From Phymatolithon calcareum (lineage: Eukaryota > Rhodophyta > Florideophyceae > Hapalidiales): a stretch of 64,000 bases of DNA. Under the pieces are notes generated by a model. It saw nothing but the letters and a program-made list of their open reading frames with translations, made no database searches and was not told the origin of the DNA. Where the stretch lies: positions 1,302,001-1,366,000 of the forward strand of contig OZ345357.1 in the NCBI GenBank assembly GCA_977006965.1, given 5' to 3'. Positions 49,493 to 60,477 of the stretch are shown here, one piece after another; position 1 is the first letter of the stretch, and each line of letters begins with the position of its first letter. Position numbers and translations under genes: made by a program.

Positions 49493-51242
49493 TTGGCTCT
49501 GCTGATTTTAAATTCACGCACCCTCGCCCTCCTCTGGGCGCACCGTCTCGACGCCTCCGTGCGCACCCTCTGCGATCTACGTCTCTCGTCCGATCTCTTC
49601 GCCCACTCCTTCGTCCTCGCGTCCGCCTCGCCCGTCCTCGCAAAATCCTTCGCCTCCCGCACCTCCTCTCTGCTCCTCTCCAACGCGTCCTCGCACGTAC
49701 AGCACGCTGCACTCGCCTTCGCCTACATCTTGCCGACCTTCTCGAGCTTGCCGCCCTCTGCTCCGCCCTGGTAATGCCGCGCGCGGTCGCGCACATCGAC
49801 CGCGCACTCGCCGCGTCCGTCGCCCCGATACGGCGCTCGCGGGGCTGTGCGCTGCGTTCGTGAAGCGCCGGCTGGGCGAGGTTGCCGACGGGGTGGAATG
49901 GAAGCGGCTTTCCGTTGAGCGTGTGGAGGAGGTGCTGCGTGTGCAGGATCTCATGCCGAGGAATGAGGAGGGGGTGTTTCGCTTGTTGGAGAAGTGGCTG
50001 GCGGTTGATTTGAAGGGAAGAAGGATGGAGGTTGGGGCGGCTTTGAGATTGGTGAGGTTTCCGACTGTGAGTGATAGGGCGCTTGTGCGTGTGTCGAGGT
50101 CAGCGTATTTTGTGGGGTTTGATGAATTTTATCAGTTGTTGTTGGAGGCTTTTATTCGAAGGGCAGAGGTGAGACTTGTGCGTGCGCCGAGGATTGAACG
50201 CGGGGAGGCGGATGGGGGGAAGGGGATGGTGTGGGGAAAGGCGGCGATTACGGATTGTGGATTTGGGGAATTGGCGGAGGGGGAGGTGATGAATGCGAGG
50301 AATCAACAGGCGGTGCTTCTTGAGGGATTATTGCCGCTAAGATGGTATAAGAATTTGAAGTTTCGGACGAGTAGTGCTTCCGCTATGCTGTTTACGATTG
50401 TTGTGCCCAACTGGTCGGTTTGTATGAAGAGGGTGCGGTCGGAGTCAAGGTCGTTTGCTAATCATCGATGATTGCTGTGGGTTGACCCTTTGCGACGGCG
50501 GCGGCGGCGGCGGCTGCCGCGCGGGTGAGACTGAGGAGGGAGCGTCGCAACAGTTCCCTCGTCCTACTTTGGCAGGGTCAAGTTCCACCGCTGCTGTGGA
50601 GGGTGGTGCGGATTACATTTCGTTGTTTTTGTGTTGAGAATCGGAAGAGGAACGAGCGTCGTCTGTGTCCATGCGTGTCGACTATGCGCTGTTTGTTGCC
50701 TCCGCGGAGGAGGAGTATGGGATGGAGAGGAAGGTATGCACGGGAAGGACGCTCTCGGCGGATGGACAGGCAATGGGATTTCGACGACATACGCGTCGTT
50801 CACGGATTTTGGAACGTTGTGTTCATAACGCGAAAAGAGATGAGATTGTTATCGGCGCTCATGTGGTCGACCACATATCCGGTGCAGAGGGCAGTGGGGT
50901 TGAACGACCGGATGTGGAGAGGTTGGAAGTGTCGAAGATTGCAACGGATTCAAGTAAGCGGTCGTCGCACAGTACGGAACGATGGCCATTGTCACTGCCG
51001 AGACCGGGGTCCATTGAGTGGCAGAGATACGTTGCGCGATTTGCCGCTGAGCATTGTGCTGCACCCTGTGTTGCAGACGGCGGCCGGACGCGCTTTTCTC
51101 AGTCTGGAAGCAGAAATGCTGAGTGAGGGCGAATGAGAAAGAGGCGAGGAGAAACTTGGGAGTGCAAAAACCGGATGAAGCTTTCCTGCGTGGATCTAGC
51201 GCGGTGAATGTGAAGGAGGCGGAGGGACAGGCGGGGAAATGA
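49493..51242 (+). pseudogene. BTB-BACK protein pseudogene, unit 3 (most complete)
   Basis: The BTB part carries the same two frameshifts as in units 1 and 2: one after ALAFAY and one in a C-run (SVAP then DTALAGLCAAFVKRR). The BACK-like region is kept here and open (49860-50470: KRRLGEVADGVEWKRLSVER, LMPRNEEGVFRLLEKWLAVD, LRLVRFPTVSDRALVR). It is followed by a C-terminal region broken into several frames. One extra GCG triplet lies in the GCG run near 50505 compared with unit 1. Likely ancestor: cullin-3 adaptor-type BTB-BACK protein. Confidence 0.7.
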
Positions 51243-51503
51243 GGGAGGATGATGTGCGGTGGACGATGATTGCAATCGGCAGATATACTGTACTTTTGTA
51301 TACAGTACAGTAGTACTGTAGTTTACGTTGATTTCGACATTTTGTTGTGTTGTGTTTCGTTAAAGAACTACAGTAGCTGACTTTTATATACTGTATTTTA
51401 GGGAGTGCAGAGGCACTGCACTTTTTATCTGTTAATATTTGTGCGCGATATCGCGCATTTTGCCAGACTTGTCAGCACATGATAGACTACAGTACAAGTA
51501 AGG

Positions 51504-51812
51504 TTAATCCAAATTTTTGAAAATAGAAGCACCACATCCGTTGTTTCGGTTATCGTCGCCTCCCATGGTTTCGTTTTTGCCGGCGAATGAGCCTGCCTTC
51601 GCTGTACCATAGTTTTGCGCATCGACATGCGGGGACAGCTCTTCGCTACTGTATCCTCCCCAACAGAGTGATCTCCTTGGTATTCTGCGGTGGCGGGATT
51701 ATGTCCAAGTATTCGCGATGTGACGTTGCACGTCGTGAGGTTTTCAGGGTCAGTAGGAGGTTGTGTACCGGTTGGCGGAATCGCTCTGTTGATCAGCAGT
51801 ATTCTTAGACAT
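51504..51812 (-). CDS. possible small two-exon gene, unit 3
   Basis: Exon 1 51812-51769, exon 2 51648-51504. One Cys (ELCPH) is Ser here. Otherwise as in unit 1. Low support. Confidence 0.28.
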
Positions 51813-52319
51813 TGAGCTTCTTCGCATTCAGGCGCGGAGTACTTACAACATGGTTTTGGACTGACGGCCGGTTGTGTCGTTAGCATAGGTCATCATCCAT
51901 TGCTTGGAGACAAACCTTAGCACCCATCGCAAACGGCGGAAGGATCGTAACGATGGAAATTGGGATACTGAGGATTCAAATTTGATGCGAATGCCCGGAG
52001 GGCACAATCAACCTTATTGCATCCGCCTTTATCCTTAACTTGGTGGTGAGCGAGAAGGAATGCAATAAATGGGCACACTGCCCGCTGCACTAGAAGCTCA
52101 GGAAGGAATCGTCTAATAGTGGCGTTCAGATGCGATACATGGGGTCTAGATTTTCACCTTCACATGCAAGTCCATATCACTGCACACTCATCTCTCGCAC
52201 GTAGAACTGCTCTCAACTTTTTATCAGTATACAAGCTGTAGGCTTACCGCTCATACCGCAAACTGGAACCGGAGGCAAACTTGCCGTCGCCCGTGCTTAC
52301 GCATAGAGTCGCGCGGGAT

Positions 52320-53602
52320 TTACAAAGCCTGTGCACATTTAAACGTTACTCGCTGCAGTAGGTTTGACGAACTTTTCCGTCTCGATTTATCGTTCTTTCT
52401 CGACGCCTTTTTTGCACTGTTCTTAACCCCAGAACCGGCTGCTGCACCGCTTTTCGAAGTTCCGCCTTTCCCCTTCGAGCTCCAGTTAGCGTGTTTTCAT
52501 GACCCGCCCTTATCGCCACGCCTGCCTGAGTCTTTCGTTTTGGAGACAGGACCAGACGGCGGCATTCCTGATGATCCGCCGTGATGTCCATAGTCATGCG
52601 AAGAGCTCTTAGTCATGTAAAGCTCTTTGTCCAACTTGTTCTTTGCTTCAAGCAGAGCCATGAACTTGAGGTGCTCTATTTCGCAAATGCACTGACATTC
52701 CGCCGCCTCACCTGCACCATCGCGCACAAGGCTGCGCAGCCGTTCTAATTCGGCCAACCGTCGAGGGTTTGGAGGTGATGATTCAACCTCGGCAGTGGGA
52801 CGCGACGAACGTGCTTGTTCTGCATCCCTATCAACAACCATGCGGTCATCGTCCGACGTGATGCTTTCACCAATAGTCCCATTGCTGTCCGCTGTATTAC
52901 CAGAGTCGACTTTTCGCGCCCTTGGCTTCTTGCTGCTGGACGCACCACCTGTGGTATCAGCAGGCGTCGGAAGCTCCACTTTGGGTGCGTCATTGTCCTT
53001 CGCTGTTTGGATAAGTTTTGAATACAACCGTTTAGTGCGCTCTATACGCTTCCGGCTATCACGCTCTTGAGCTTTAACATACTTGATCCCCTTCTGCCAA
53101 AGCATTGGAATTATTTATTTATTTTTATTCTTTTCTCGAAAAGTGTCGAGAATAAATAATTTATTGTTGAACGCAGAAGCAATAAATTATTGTATTCAAG
53201 TTCAGTGAGGTATAAATAACTGGTTATTCCCCGAATTATTAGATCCTTCTTGCTACTTTCTGTCGCGATAGAATAACCGGATCGAAAAAATGAGGAGTCC
53301 GATACAATAATTGTCGCAACCACGACGATCTCAATAAATACAATAAATAATCGAGACTCAGGAATAAATTATTGGAACAATAATTTAAATAATTACAATA
53401 GCAATTATTTTTTCCAATGCTTTGCCTTCTGCAGCTTGACCTTATTTTCCGCTTCACGCTGGCTTTCACGTTCCAGCTCTTTGACATTCATCGTGGCCAA
53501 TGCAGCATCTACGTCCGCTTTGCGCCTCGTTTCCATTTCCGATTCCAGTTTGTTCAACGCCTCATCAAACTCCCTCTTCACTCGGCGTTTCTTCTTCTCC
53601 AT
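52320..53602 (-). pseudogene. coiled-coil gene disrupted by MITE and nonsense codon, unit 3
   Basis: The N-terminal helix coding part (53602-53433) is cut by a 327-bp MITE after the KVKLQK codons; the frame resumes at 53097. Near 52497 a TCA-to-TGA change adds a stop (GDKGGS then stop). The last part up to 52320 is open. Confidence 0.7.
53098..53424. mobile_element. hAT-type MITE, 327 bp, inside the coiled-coil gene
   Basis: Ends CAAAGCATTGGAA and TTCCAATGCTTTG are perfect inverted repeats, flanked by the 8-bp duplication ccttctgc (53090-53097, 53425-53432). The interior is very AT-rich with many aataaat/atttatt words and no meaningful ORF. Units 1 and 2 show the empty site. Eight-base duplications are typical of hAT transposons. 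Confidence 0.88.
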
Positions 53603-53627
53603 ATTTGTTCGTCGTTTCTCAATATGT

Positions 53628-54363
53628 TCAATGTGTCGCTGAGTGGAAGGCATACACGAAGAACACCATGGGAAGCGAGTAAAGCAGACCGCCAAGTTTG
53701 AAGCTGAAAAGAGTGCTCGGGGGCGGGACGGTCCAGCCGGCCTCACCGCCGTGCGAAGTGGCCAGCCGAAAAAGAAGGGCAAGAACTTGGATGTAGCAGC
53801 CAGCCGTGGCCAGTGCACTCGCGGGACCGAAAACTGAGAGGTTGGAAGTAAGAGTGACCCAGTACAGTGAAATGAGTACACCAATAATTCGGGCAGATTT
53901 GCTGAGTGCATCGGTCCCGGCAATCATGTCAGGCAGCAGGTCGGCAACAGGAAATGGCCGCTACGGCAAGGGCGAGCGCAAGAAGAACGTCGGCGATAGT
54001 ACCTTGGACAGTGCCGAAGTAGTACGTGACAAAATCTGTGTACGTGCTTTTCTTGCATTGAATACCGGCATTGATGACAGCCTGCGCGGCGAAGAAGGCC
54101 ATGACAGCAAAGAGTACAAGTAAGCCGAGCGCCACAATGGGTCCTGATAGCATCATGGCATACGGTAGCGAGAGCGTGGATGCACCAAGGGCACAGGCGG
54201 CAAGGTTCATTGCGGACGAGAAAATGGTACCTGTCTTCTCTGGTGCGTCTGCGCCTTCGATTTCACCCACCCATGTGTACCCATCGCGTGCGGTTTTCTC
54301 AGTCGAGCTCGGAGACGCAGTGGTTACGGGCAACAGAGGGGCACTTTCGGGATCTGAAGCCAT
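53628..54363 (-). pseudogene. truncated amino-acid transporter, unit 3
   Basis: Has the same 11-bp deletion as unit 1 (frame ends ISCCRPAA), but not the 1-bp deletion of unit 1 further on, so IIGVLISLYWVTLTSNLSVF to YAFHSATH is one open frame. C-terminal half missing. Confidence 0.7.
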
Positions 54364-54955
54364 CTTTCGTGAGGATGGCACTTGAGAATGTACCTTCAAG
54401 GAGATGATTCTTGACAATTAGATGCTTCCTTGACGACTGAAGACTCGAATACACTTTGGCTCACGGCTGCTGGAATGAAGGCTGGAAATATTTTGAGGAC
54501 AAGGCCTTAAGTCTCGGCTTAAGAGGGGGCCATTAGATCGAGCATTGATACCCGACAAGTCAAGGAGGATGTTGACAACTTTGCGGTGTTGCGTTGTCGG
54601 GGGCCCATTAACCGCAGTTTTGTCAAGATCAGACCCCGAATTTCAATTGCGCAACTCGCAACCAGGTAGGGTTATGGGAATTGGCCGGTGTGATTCGGAC
54701 ACGGGGTGGGGGAGACTGTTTTGTTCGCGAGAACATTGGTTATGGCTGCCCTATAGCGTATACGCATCTGCACCGGATCACGCTGCTGGGCACTGTAACG
54801 CAGAATCAATTGCCCAATTATACCGATTTTTTCCAGAGCTGTAATGCAGAAATCTCAGCGTAATCTGATGATGCTCTCGGCCAAGGAGCACATACGGAAG
54901 AGCATCCTGTTGTCAATGAATCATTCAGGCCGGTCACTCTTCTCTGTTTAGGCCC

Positions 54956-56270
54956 TTACTGACGCTGATCGTTCGGTGGAAAATCAATCCCGGCTGGTAT
55001 AGTGTCTATGATCTCACCGCCCATCCCAGTAACCCCGTGATGAATGCCCGTCTCGTCGTCTATGCACGGACTGTGGGAGTCCCTCGCGGGCCTCGTACTC
55101 ATCTGCGTCTTCCTCAAGCTTACGCTCGTCATGTGCACCGGGAAGGGTGAGAGGTTTTGCAAACCACGAGCGAGCGGCGTCATTTTCTGAGCGAGCCTTA
55201 CAACCACTGACGCGAGCTGCAAGCACCTTTTTCTCGAAACTTGCCAGCTTGTGCAGTACCTCAGCCTCCTGCGATCCTGATTTTCCACGACGGCGGCTGC
55301 GCGGAACAGAGATAGCGTCGAGCTTGCTATTGCGTTTACCCCCTATCTTGACCGCCGCAAAATCGGTCGCAGGTCTTGTTGATGGAGCTGGGGGGTAGGC
55401 ATTTGCTGCTGACGCCACACCATTTTTTTGCGGTTTTGCAGATTTTTTTGACCCTACCGCGTAGTAATGCTGCTCGGAGTCTGTCAAATTCTGCACGCGC
55501 CTCAGTGGCTTTATCCACGGCGCCGTTTTGCGGGGGCTGGGACGCGGAGGCACTCTTACTCGATGGTACGGGCACAACAGGCATGACTTTTCCTTGTGCT
55601 ATGGACTTTTTTTTGGGAAGCGGTGCCGGACCGTCATCCTCGCTATCGTCATCCTCATGCAATGCAAAAGAGAGTCTGTGCGTGTCGCGGACAGCAACCT
55701 TACGAAGCGGATCCTCGCGTTTTTGTATACTTGGAGCCTTTTTTCCTTTGCGTTTCTAACGATTTCGGGAAACGGGTTGTCAACAACGTCGATACCGAGA
55801 ATTTTTGGCGGCTCGTCAGCATCCTTCGCCGCTTCCGCAAGCGCGAGAGCATTGAAGATAGTGTCCCCGACGACATTTCCTACAATAGTATGCAAACCAT
55901 TGAGCCATGGCGTCTCAGCAAGCGTAATGAAGAACTGCGACCCGCACAATCCGTCTTCGTCGGCGACAAGAGCGACTAATCCGCGACGGTGAAACTTAAG
56001 CCGCCCGTGTGCCTCGCGACGCAGCGGACCAGGAAACGCAGGTGCGCCACCAGATCCAGTACCGGAAGGGTCGCCACCTTGGATAAGGACCCCGGGAACG
56101 ACACGATGAAAAGCTAACCCATCGTAATAGGAATTCAATGCATGCTGCACCACGCTCCGTCCCGCACGTGGGCTCTCGTCTGCCCACAGTGCTACGGATA
56201 TAGGCCCGTGTGTTGTGCGCAGCGTTAACAATCCCCGCGTCCCCGGTTCGAGCGCATACACGCTCGACAT
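54956..56270 (-). pseudogene. CWC27: CWC27, several frameshifts (unit 3)
   Basis: The cyclophilin-like domain is intact from MSSVYALEPG. Beyond the shared A6 site (55739-55744), an extra T near 55447 breaks the C-terminal half (LLRGRVKKICKTAKKWCG) and two G are missing near 55152. This copy is the most damaged of the three in the C-terminal half. Confidence 0.7.
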
Positions 56271-56458
56271 TGCACAGTGCGAATGTAGTACACAATGCAG
56301 ATCGTTTAGGTCCTCGACTGATGAAGGGCCCATGCTTTTGGACTTTTCCTTACAGTTCAGGCTCTCTAATTTTATCATACTCGTACAGTACCTACATCTT
56401 TAGTCGAATCCTCCAAGCATCCTCTCTGCAAAAATAAAACTGTGCGCCGAGGCTGGCG

Positions 56459-57181
56459 CTATGTGTCGCGTTCGCCTTCTTCTTCGCTTTCTTCCTCGCT
56501 ACTACTCACGTCCTCATATCCTTCCAGAATCCCCGTTGGTACTGAGACCGAATTTTTCACTTCGTGAGCTACTCGCAGCTTATCAGTTTCCACATTCGTC
56601 CGTGCTATGGGCCTGTCTTTAACATTCTCGCTGTCCATGGCATCCCCGTTTATCCTCTTCCGCTTCGCAACAACCTTGATCAGTCCAAGCGTCCCGCGAG
56701 GTCTCTTGCTGCGCGCATCCTCCTTTCGCCTCGCGCCAGCGATAGCCTCCAGAGCGCGATCAACACCAAAGGCGCCTTTGGCAGCAGCGACGCCCCGCTG
56801 AATTGCTTCATGCTTCTCCAAAAAAGCGGACACCTCTGCACGCTCCGCAGCCTCGCCGTCTGCTGCGCGTGCGCGCTCCACAGCTTCAATGCCACCAAGA
56901 AATGCGATGTCCTCCTCTACCAAGGCCCTTTCGTCCGTACGCTCCGCATCCCGTTCCGCATCTTTTCTATTCTTTGCTTCCTGTAGTCGTGCGAACAAAT
57001 CCTTACCGTCACCAACAGAGCCACTCCCGTCACCTTGGGCGCGCAAAAAGTTGGGGTACTCCACACCAACGGTTTCCAGCCCAGCAGCGTTCGCGGCAGC
57101 TGCACCGAACACTTCCTCGGTGAGTCGCATCGCACGGCCCGGTGCTGTTGTTGTCCCCTTTTCCCGCGCCGTCGATGCCAT
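56459..57181 (-). CDS. PSME3IP1/FAM192A (NIP30 domain) protein, unit 3
   Basis: 240 residues, intact; differs from the other copies by a few replacements (YPNFLRAQ, LEKHEAIQ, RKRINGDAM). The frame upstream is open from MVHFGYPSLV, 23 codons earlier. Confidence 0.8.
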   Translation of the reverse strand: MASTAREKGTTTAPGRAMRLTEEVFGAAAANAAGLETVGVEYPNFLRAQGDGSGSVGDGKDLFARLQEAKNRKDAERDAERTDERALVEEDIAFLGGIEAVERARAADGEAAERAEVSAFLEKHEAIQRGVAAAKGAFGVDRALEAIAGARRKEDARSKRPRGTLGLIKVVAKRKRINGDAMDSENVKDRPIARTNVETDKLRVAHEVKNSVSVPTGILEGYEDVSSSEEESEEEGERDT

Positions 57182-58106
57182 GTTGATGTCGCAGTTCGCG
57201 GAAGTGCCCACTAATGAGTCGACCAGGGAAGGGTATCCAAAGTGGACCATCTTGAAGAGGAATTGTCTGTGCTGTAAGTACTGAAGTATGATAGAGTTTG
57301 ATCCCCTTCATGATCTGCAATTCTGTGTCATGCGGGGAAACTGCACATGTGTCTGTCCTTCGAGAACATAGAACGACAGAAGAGCTAATCTCGACTCCCT
57401 TTGGGGCAGATTTAGAGCCGCGTAAGTTGCATGAGGATTTTTGATAATAATTCACAGCCGTGCCTGACGGCATGATTTCAAAAAACGGTCAAACTTGAAA
57501 GCATGAAGTACTACAGTGCTTGAGTGAAGGTACCTCCACTCTCCCTAAATAGTGCAAAACTGTAACACGTGACCGGGGACACAAAAAAAGTCTTTTACAA
57601 CACTAGGACTAGCATAGAAAATATATTTTGACAAAATACGCACGGCTAACGCTCGAACAAATGCTTTCAAATCTTCAGTCTGGCTACAACTTCGTTTGTG
57701 GTATAACACAAGTGCGGCGATGGATGCATCGGAGCTGTTACTCGACTTCATTTCTCCGTACAAAGAGATCTCTTGGGAGGAAATGACTACCCTGGTCGAA
57801 GGTAACATGTTGGAAAAGTCACTTTCGAACGTGATACAAACTATGGACAGCTAAAGTGTTTCGGACGTATCAATAGCGAATCGACGTTAGTGCCCGGGTA
57901 TTGTGCCGTCAAGAACAATCTTTATACCTGTACCGTGGTATGCTGCAATTGAGAGCTCAAGATGTTTTAGGACTGCAGGAGGGATATGGTAGCGTTGGCC
58001 GAAGTACTCATTCACTTCGAAAGACAGGTAGCAGCAACATCTTCCCCATTTGTCTCAGAAATTGTGCAACTTCCCAAGTTAGATTCGACGTGAAGAAAGT
58101 CGCTTC

Positions 58107-58535
58107 ATGACTGCGGATGAGAAGCGCCAGTGTGACTCCAGAAACAAAATGTTTGATATCATGCTGAAGGAGAGTTTCACAGAATATACGTACAGGTTGA
58201 CTTCGTCGAAGTATCCTAACGAATCAGTAGAAGTTTCAGGATATTCCCTGAAGGTAGATCACTTGGGCAGAGTGAAATCGACCGATAGACCAGGCAGTTT
58301 CCCGATATGCCACATGGTTGCAGATGTGGTTGGCAAATCATCCCTCGATATCGGCAATATACAGTACGACCGATACGGGGTTGGGCGTTTGCTACTAAGG
58401 ATAACCAGACATATGAAGCTGGGAGACGGTGTGTCATCCAGACCGAGCATTATAGCAGTTGTGCCATCTCACTGGCAATCTGAAATTGCAGTGTATGTCT
58501 CTTGTTGTCGAACAAGACAGTGGCTTGCAATGTGA
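58107..58535 (+). CDS. hypothetical 142-residue ORF, unit 4 copy, doubtful
   Basis: Open copy of the ORF at 6982 with private replacements (SLKVDHLG, STDRPGSF, LGDGVSS). Coding status unproven. Confidence 0.25.
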   Translation: MTADEKRQCDSRNKMFDIMLKESFTEYTYRLTSSKYPNESVEVSGYSLKVDHLGRVKSTDRPGSFPICHMVADVVGKSSLDIGNIQYDRYGVGRLLLRITRHMKLGDGVSSRPSIIAVVPSHWQSEIAVYVSCCRTRQWLAM

Positions 58536-59640
58536 GGTCGGTCAATGGCGAAACAAGAAGGATAAGAAAGACACTGACAGCACAAAACTTAGGGAAGATC
58601 CTATAGAGCGACCACGTCGGGCGGCCACCCGCAAGTGTCAGCTCGTAATAACGGACAGACCCGACAGTCGAAATAATCACAGGATGGGAGGCACCAAGAG
58701 ATCGCCAAGTTGGGTCACTGACTCGCACGTGAGTATCGCGGTAGCCGTTTGACCTGACAGTGATATGATAGTGTTTGTATTCGTGATTTGTGATATGCAA
58801 CCCCCAGCCAGTAAGTTGGAAAATCCGATAGCTTAAATGGCACCGCTCATCGCAGCGAGTAAAGGATCACATCTCAAGCAAGCCACAATTGGCTAGAGTG
58901 AGTGCCAACTACTTTGCTGAGAGTGCAACAAGCAAGCTGAAATATCGCCATACGGTTCTTCATCGCTCTATTATCACAGAGGTGTAGCTAACGCATGCGG
59001 TAAAGCGTCGTTAGGAAGTCAAAAGGCAACAGAACTGGCACCCCGCACAGTACATGGCCGTCTGTGCAGGTCTTTTTATTATACGTGGAGCACCCCTGAA
59101 GAGAACGGTTGTGTCTTCAAATGTCGTGGAGTTGAGTGTTGTAGTGGCGAGTGCGGGTTGCTGATCTTGTTTGGTCTTCGAAGAGATGTCGAGGAGCGCT
59201 ACAGTAGTGAGAGACGCATCACTTTATTGGTGCTATGTGGGGGGGCAGCAGCTAGTAGCGTATAACGCCCCCTGAATACAGGGCGGTATCCTCGAACGCC
59301 ACTGTCTGTATTCTAGCACTCAAGGATGTGATAACACAGTTGGTCAGATATCATACGTCCCGCTGATGAGAATCGCCAACGGATTACTGTAACCGTCCTA
59401 CCTATAAGTCGGCAGATTTACATAAAGTGACATCGTTTTTTACATTAAAATTTCGCATATATTTTTGCAAATCTCTTGCTGTTACCAAGATTGATTTCGC
59501 TCTAAGTGTTGGCATTCGAAACCAAAACAGCTTTCCCGCGAAATAATCCCAGTTTTGAACGCGGGAGTCTTAGACCTTTCTAGTGATCCCAAAAATGCTT
59601 GAATACCACATCGGGAAGGCGCTTTTTTCGCACATCCATC

Positions 59641-59856
59641 ATGGGGAAGCGCATCATGAATCGCCGCGCGTACAAAGAGCCTGTCGCCGATTTGAGGCGA
59701 TTGGTTGACGTTGCGCCGCGCCGCGCACTGCAGCGCGAGGCGGTCGCGAGAAGCCGCCAGGACCGAGTGATGAAAGTCCGGTTGCGAGTCTCCGCCAAAC
59801 GAGCACGAGATATGGCGGTGGTGTTAGTCGGGCTTGGTAGGGAAGACTTCGACTGA
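59641..59856 (+). CDS. hypothetical 71-residue basic protein, unit 4
   Basis: Intact second copy of the ORF at 8430, with a few replacements (EPVADLRR, REAVARSR, MKVRLRV). Retention of the frame in units 1 and 4 is mild support for coding. Confidence 0.4.
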   Translation: MGKRIMNRRAYKEPVADLRRLVDVAPRRALQREAVARSRQDRVMKVRLRVSAKRARDMAVVLVGLGREDFD

Positions 59857-60225
59857 TGCTCCCAACGGGAGCTGAGAACCTGATGTGTACTGATGTGTCC
59901 TTTATTTGAATTAAAAAATTTGTGCCACGCGCCGTTGCCGACATTAGGACATTCTCGCTTTTTCGGCCAAAAACGAGGGTGCCCTGTGTCCCCCCTAACT
60001 GCTTGTTTTTGAGGCAATCAGCACCGACTTCGTCTCTAGGTGATACTTGTCGTGGTGGCCTACTGCTTCACCTGAACAGTTTTTAAAATGGTGGAATGAA
60101 AGTAATTTTTTAATTAAAAAATCGAATTGCACAGCAAAATCTGCCGACTTATGGATAGGACGGTTACTGTATGCCTGTCTCAAATAAATTGCTACCAACC
60201 TGATCCTCCTTCGTCGCATATACAT

Positions 60226-60254
60226 TGTACCCGGATGATGATCATCCGGGTACA
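60226..60254. repeat. 29-bp hairpin upstream of Sel1-like gene, unit 4
   Basis: Same inverted repeat, about 224 bases before the ATG. Confidence 0.85.
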
Positions 60255-60477
60255 GCTGTATGAAAAACATTCTTTTAAAATAAAGTAGATTTTAATGTGA
60301 AGAACCGGGGAAGGTGTTCCTCTGAGACGTGTCCGTCTCTCCAACACTCGACCTGATAAGATCCACTGACCTCTGACCACCACTACTCCAAAACAACAGT
60401 GCTTCATCTTGTACCAGTTTCCACCGCGCAACCGACGACCTACTTTCTTCTAGCATTGTGCTTTGCAAAATTTCAAA

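Larger units (their letters stand above)
43317..57603. repeat. tandem unit 3 (14,287 bp)
   Basis: Same order as unit 1 but with two large leader deletions (about 475 bp after 44387 and about 780 bp near 44560), a 555-bp MITE (44587-45141), about 95 bp lost after the Sel1-like gene, and a hAT MITE (53098-53424). It alone keeps the BACK part of the BTB pseudogene. Confidence 0.93.
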
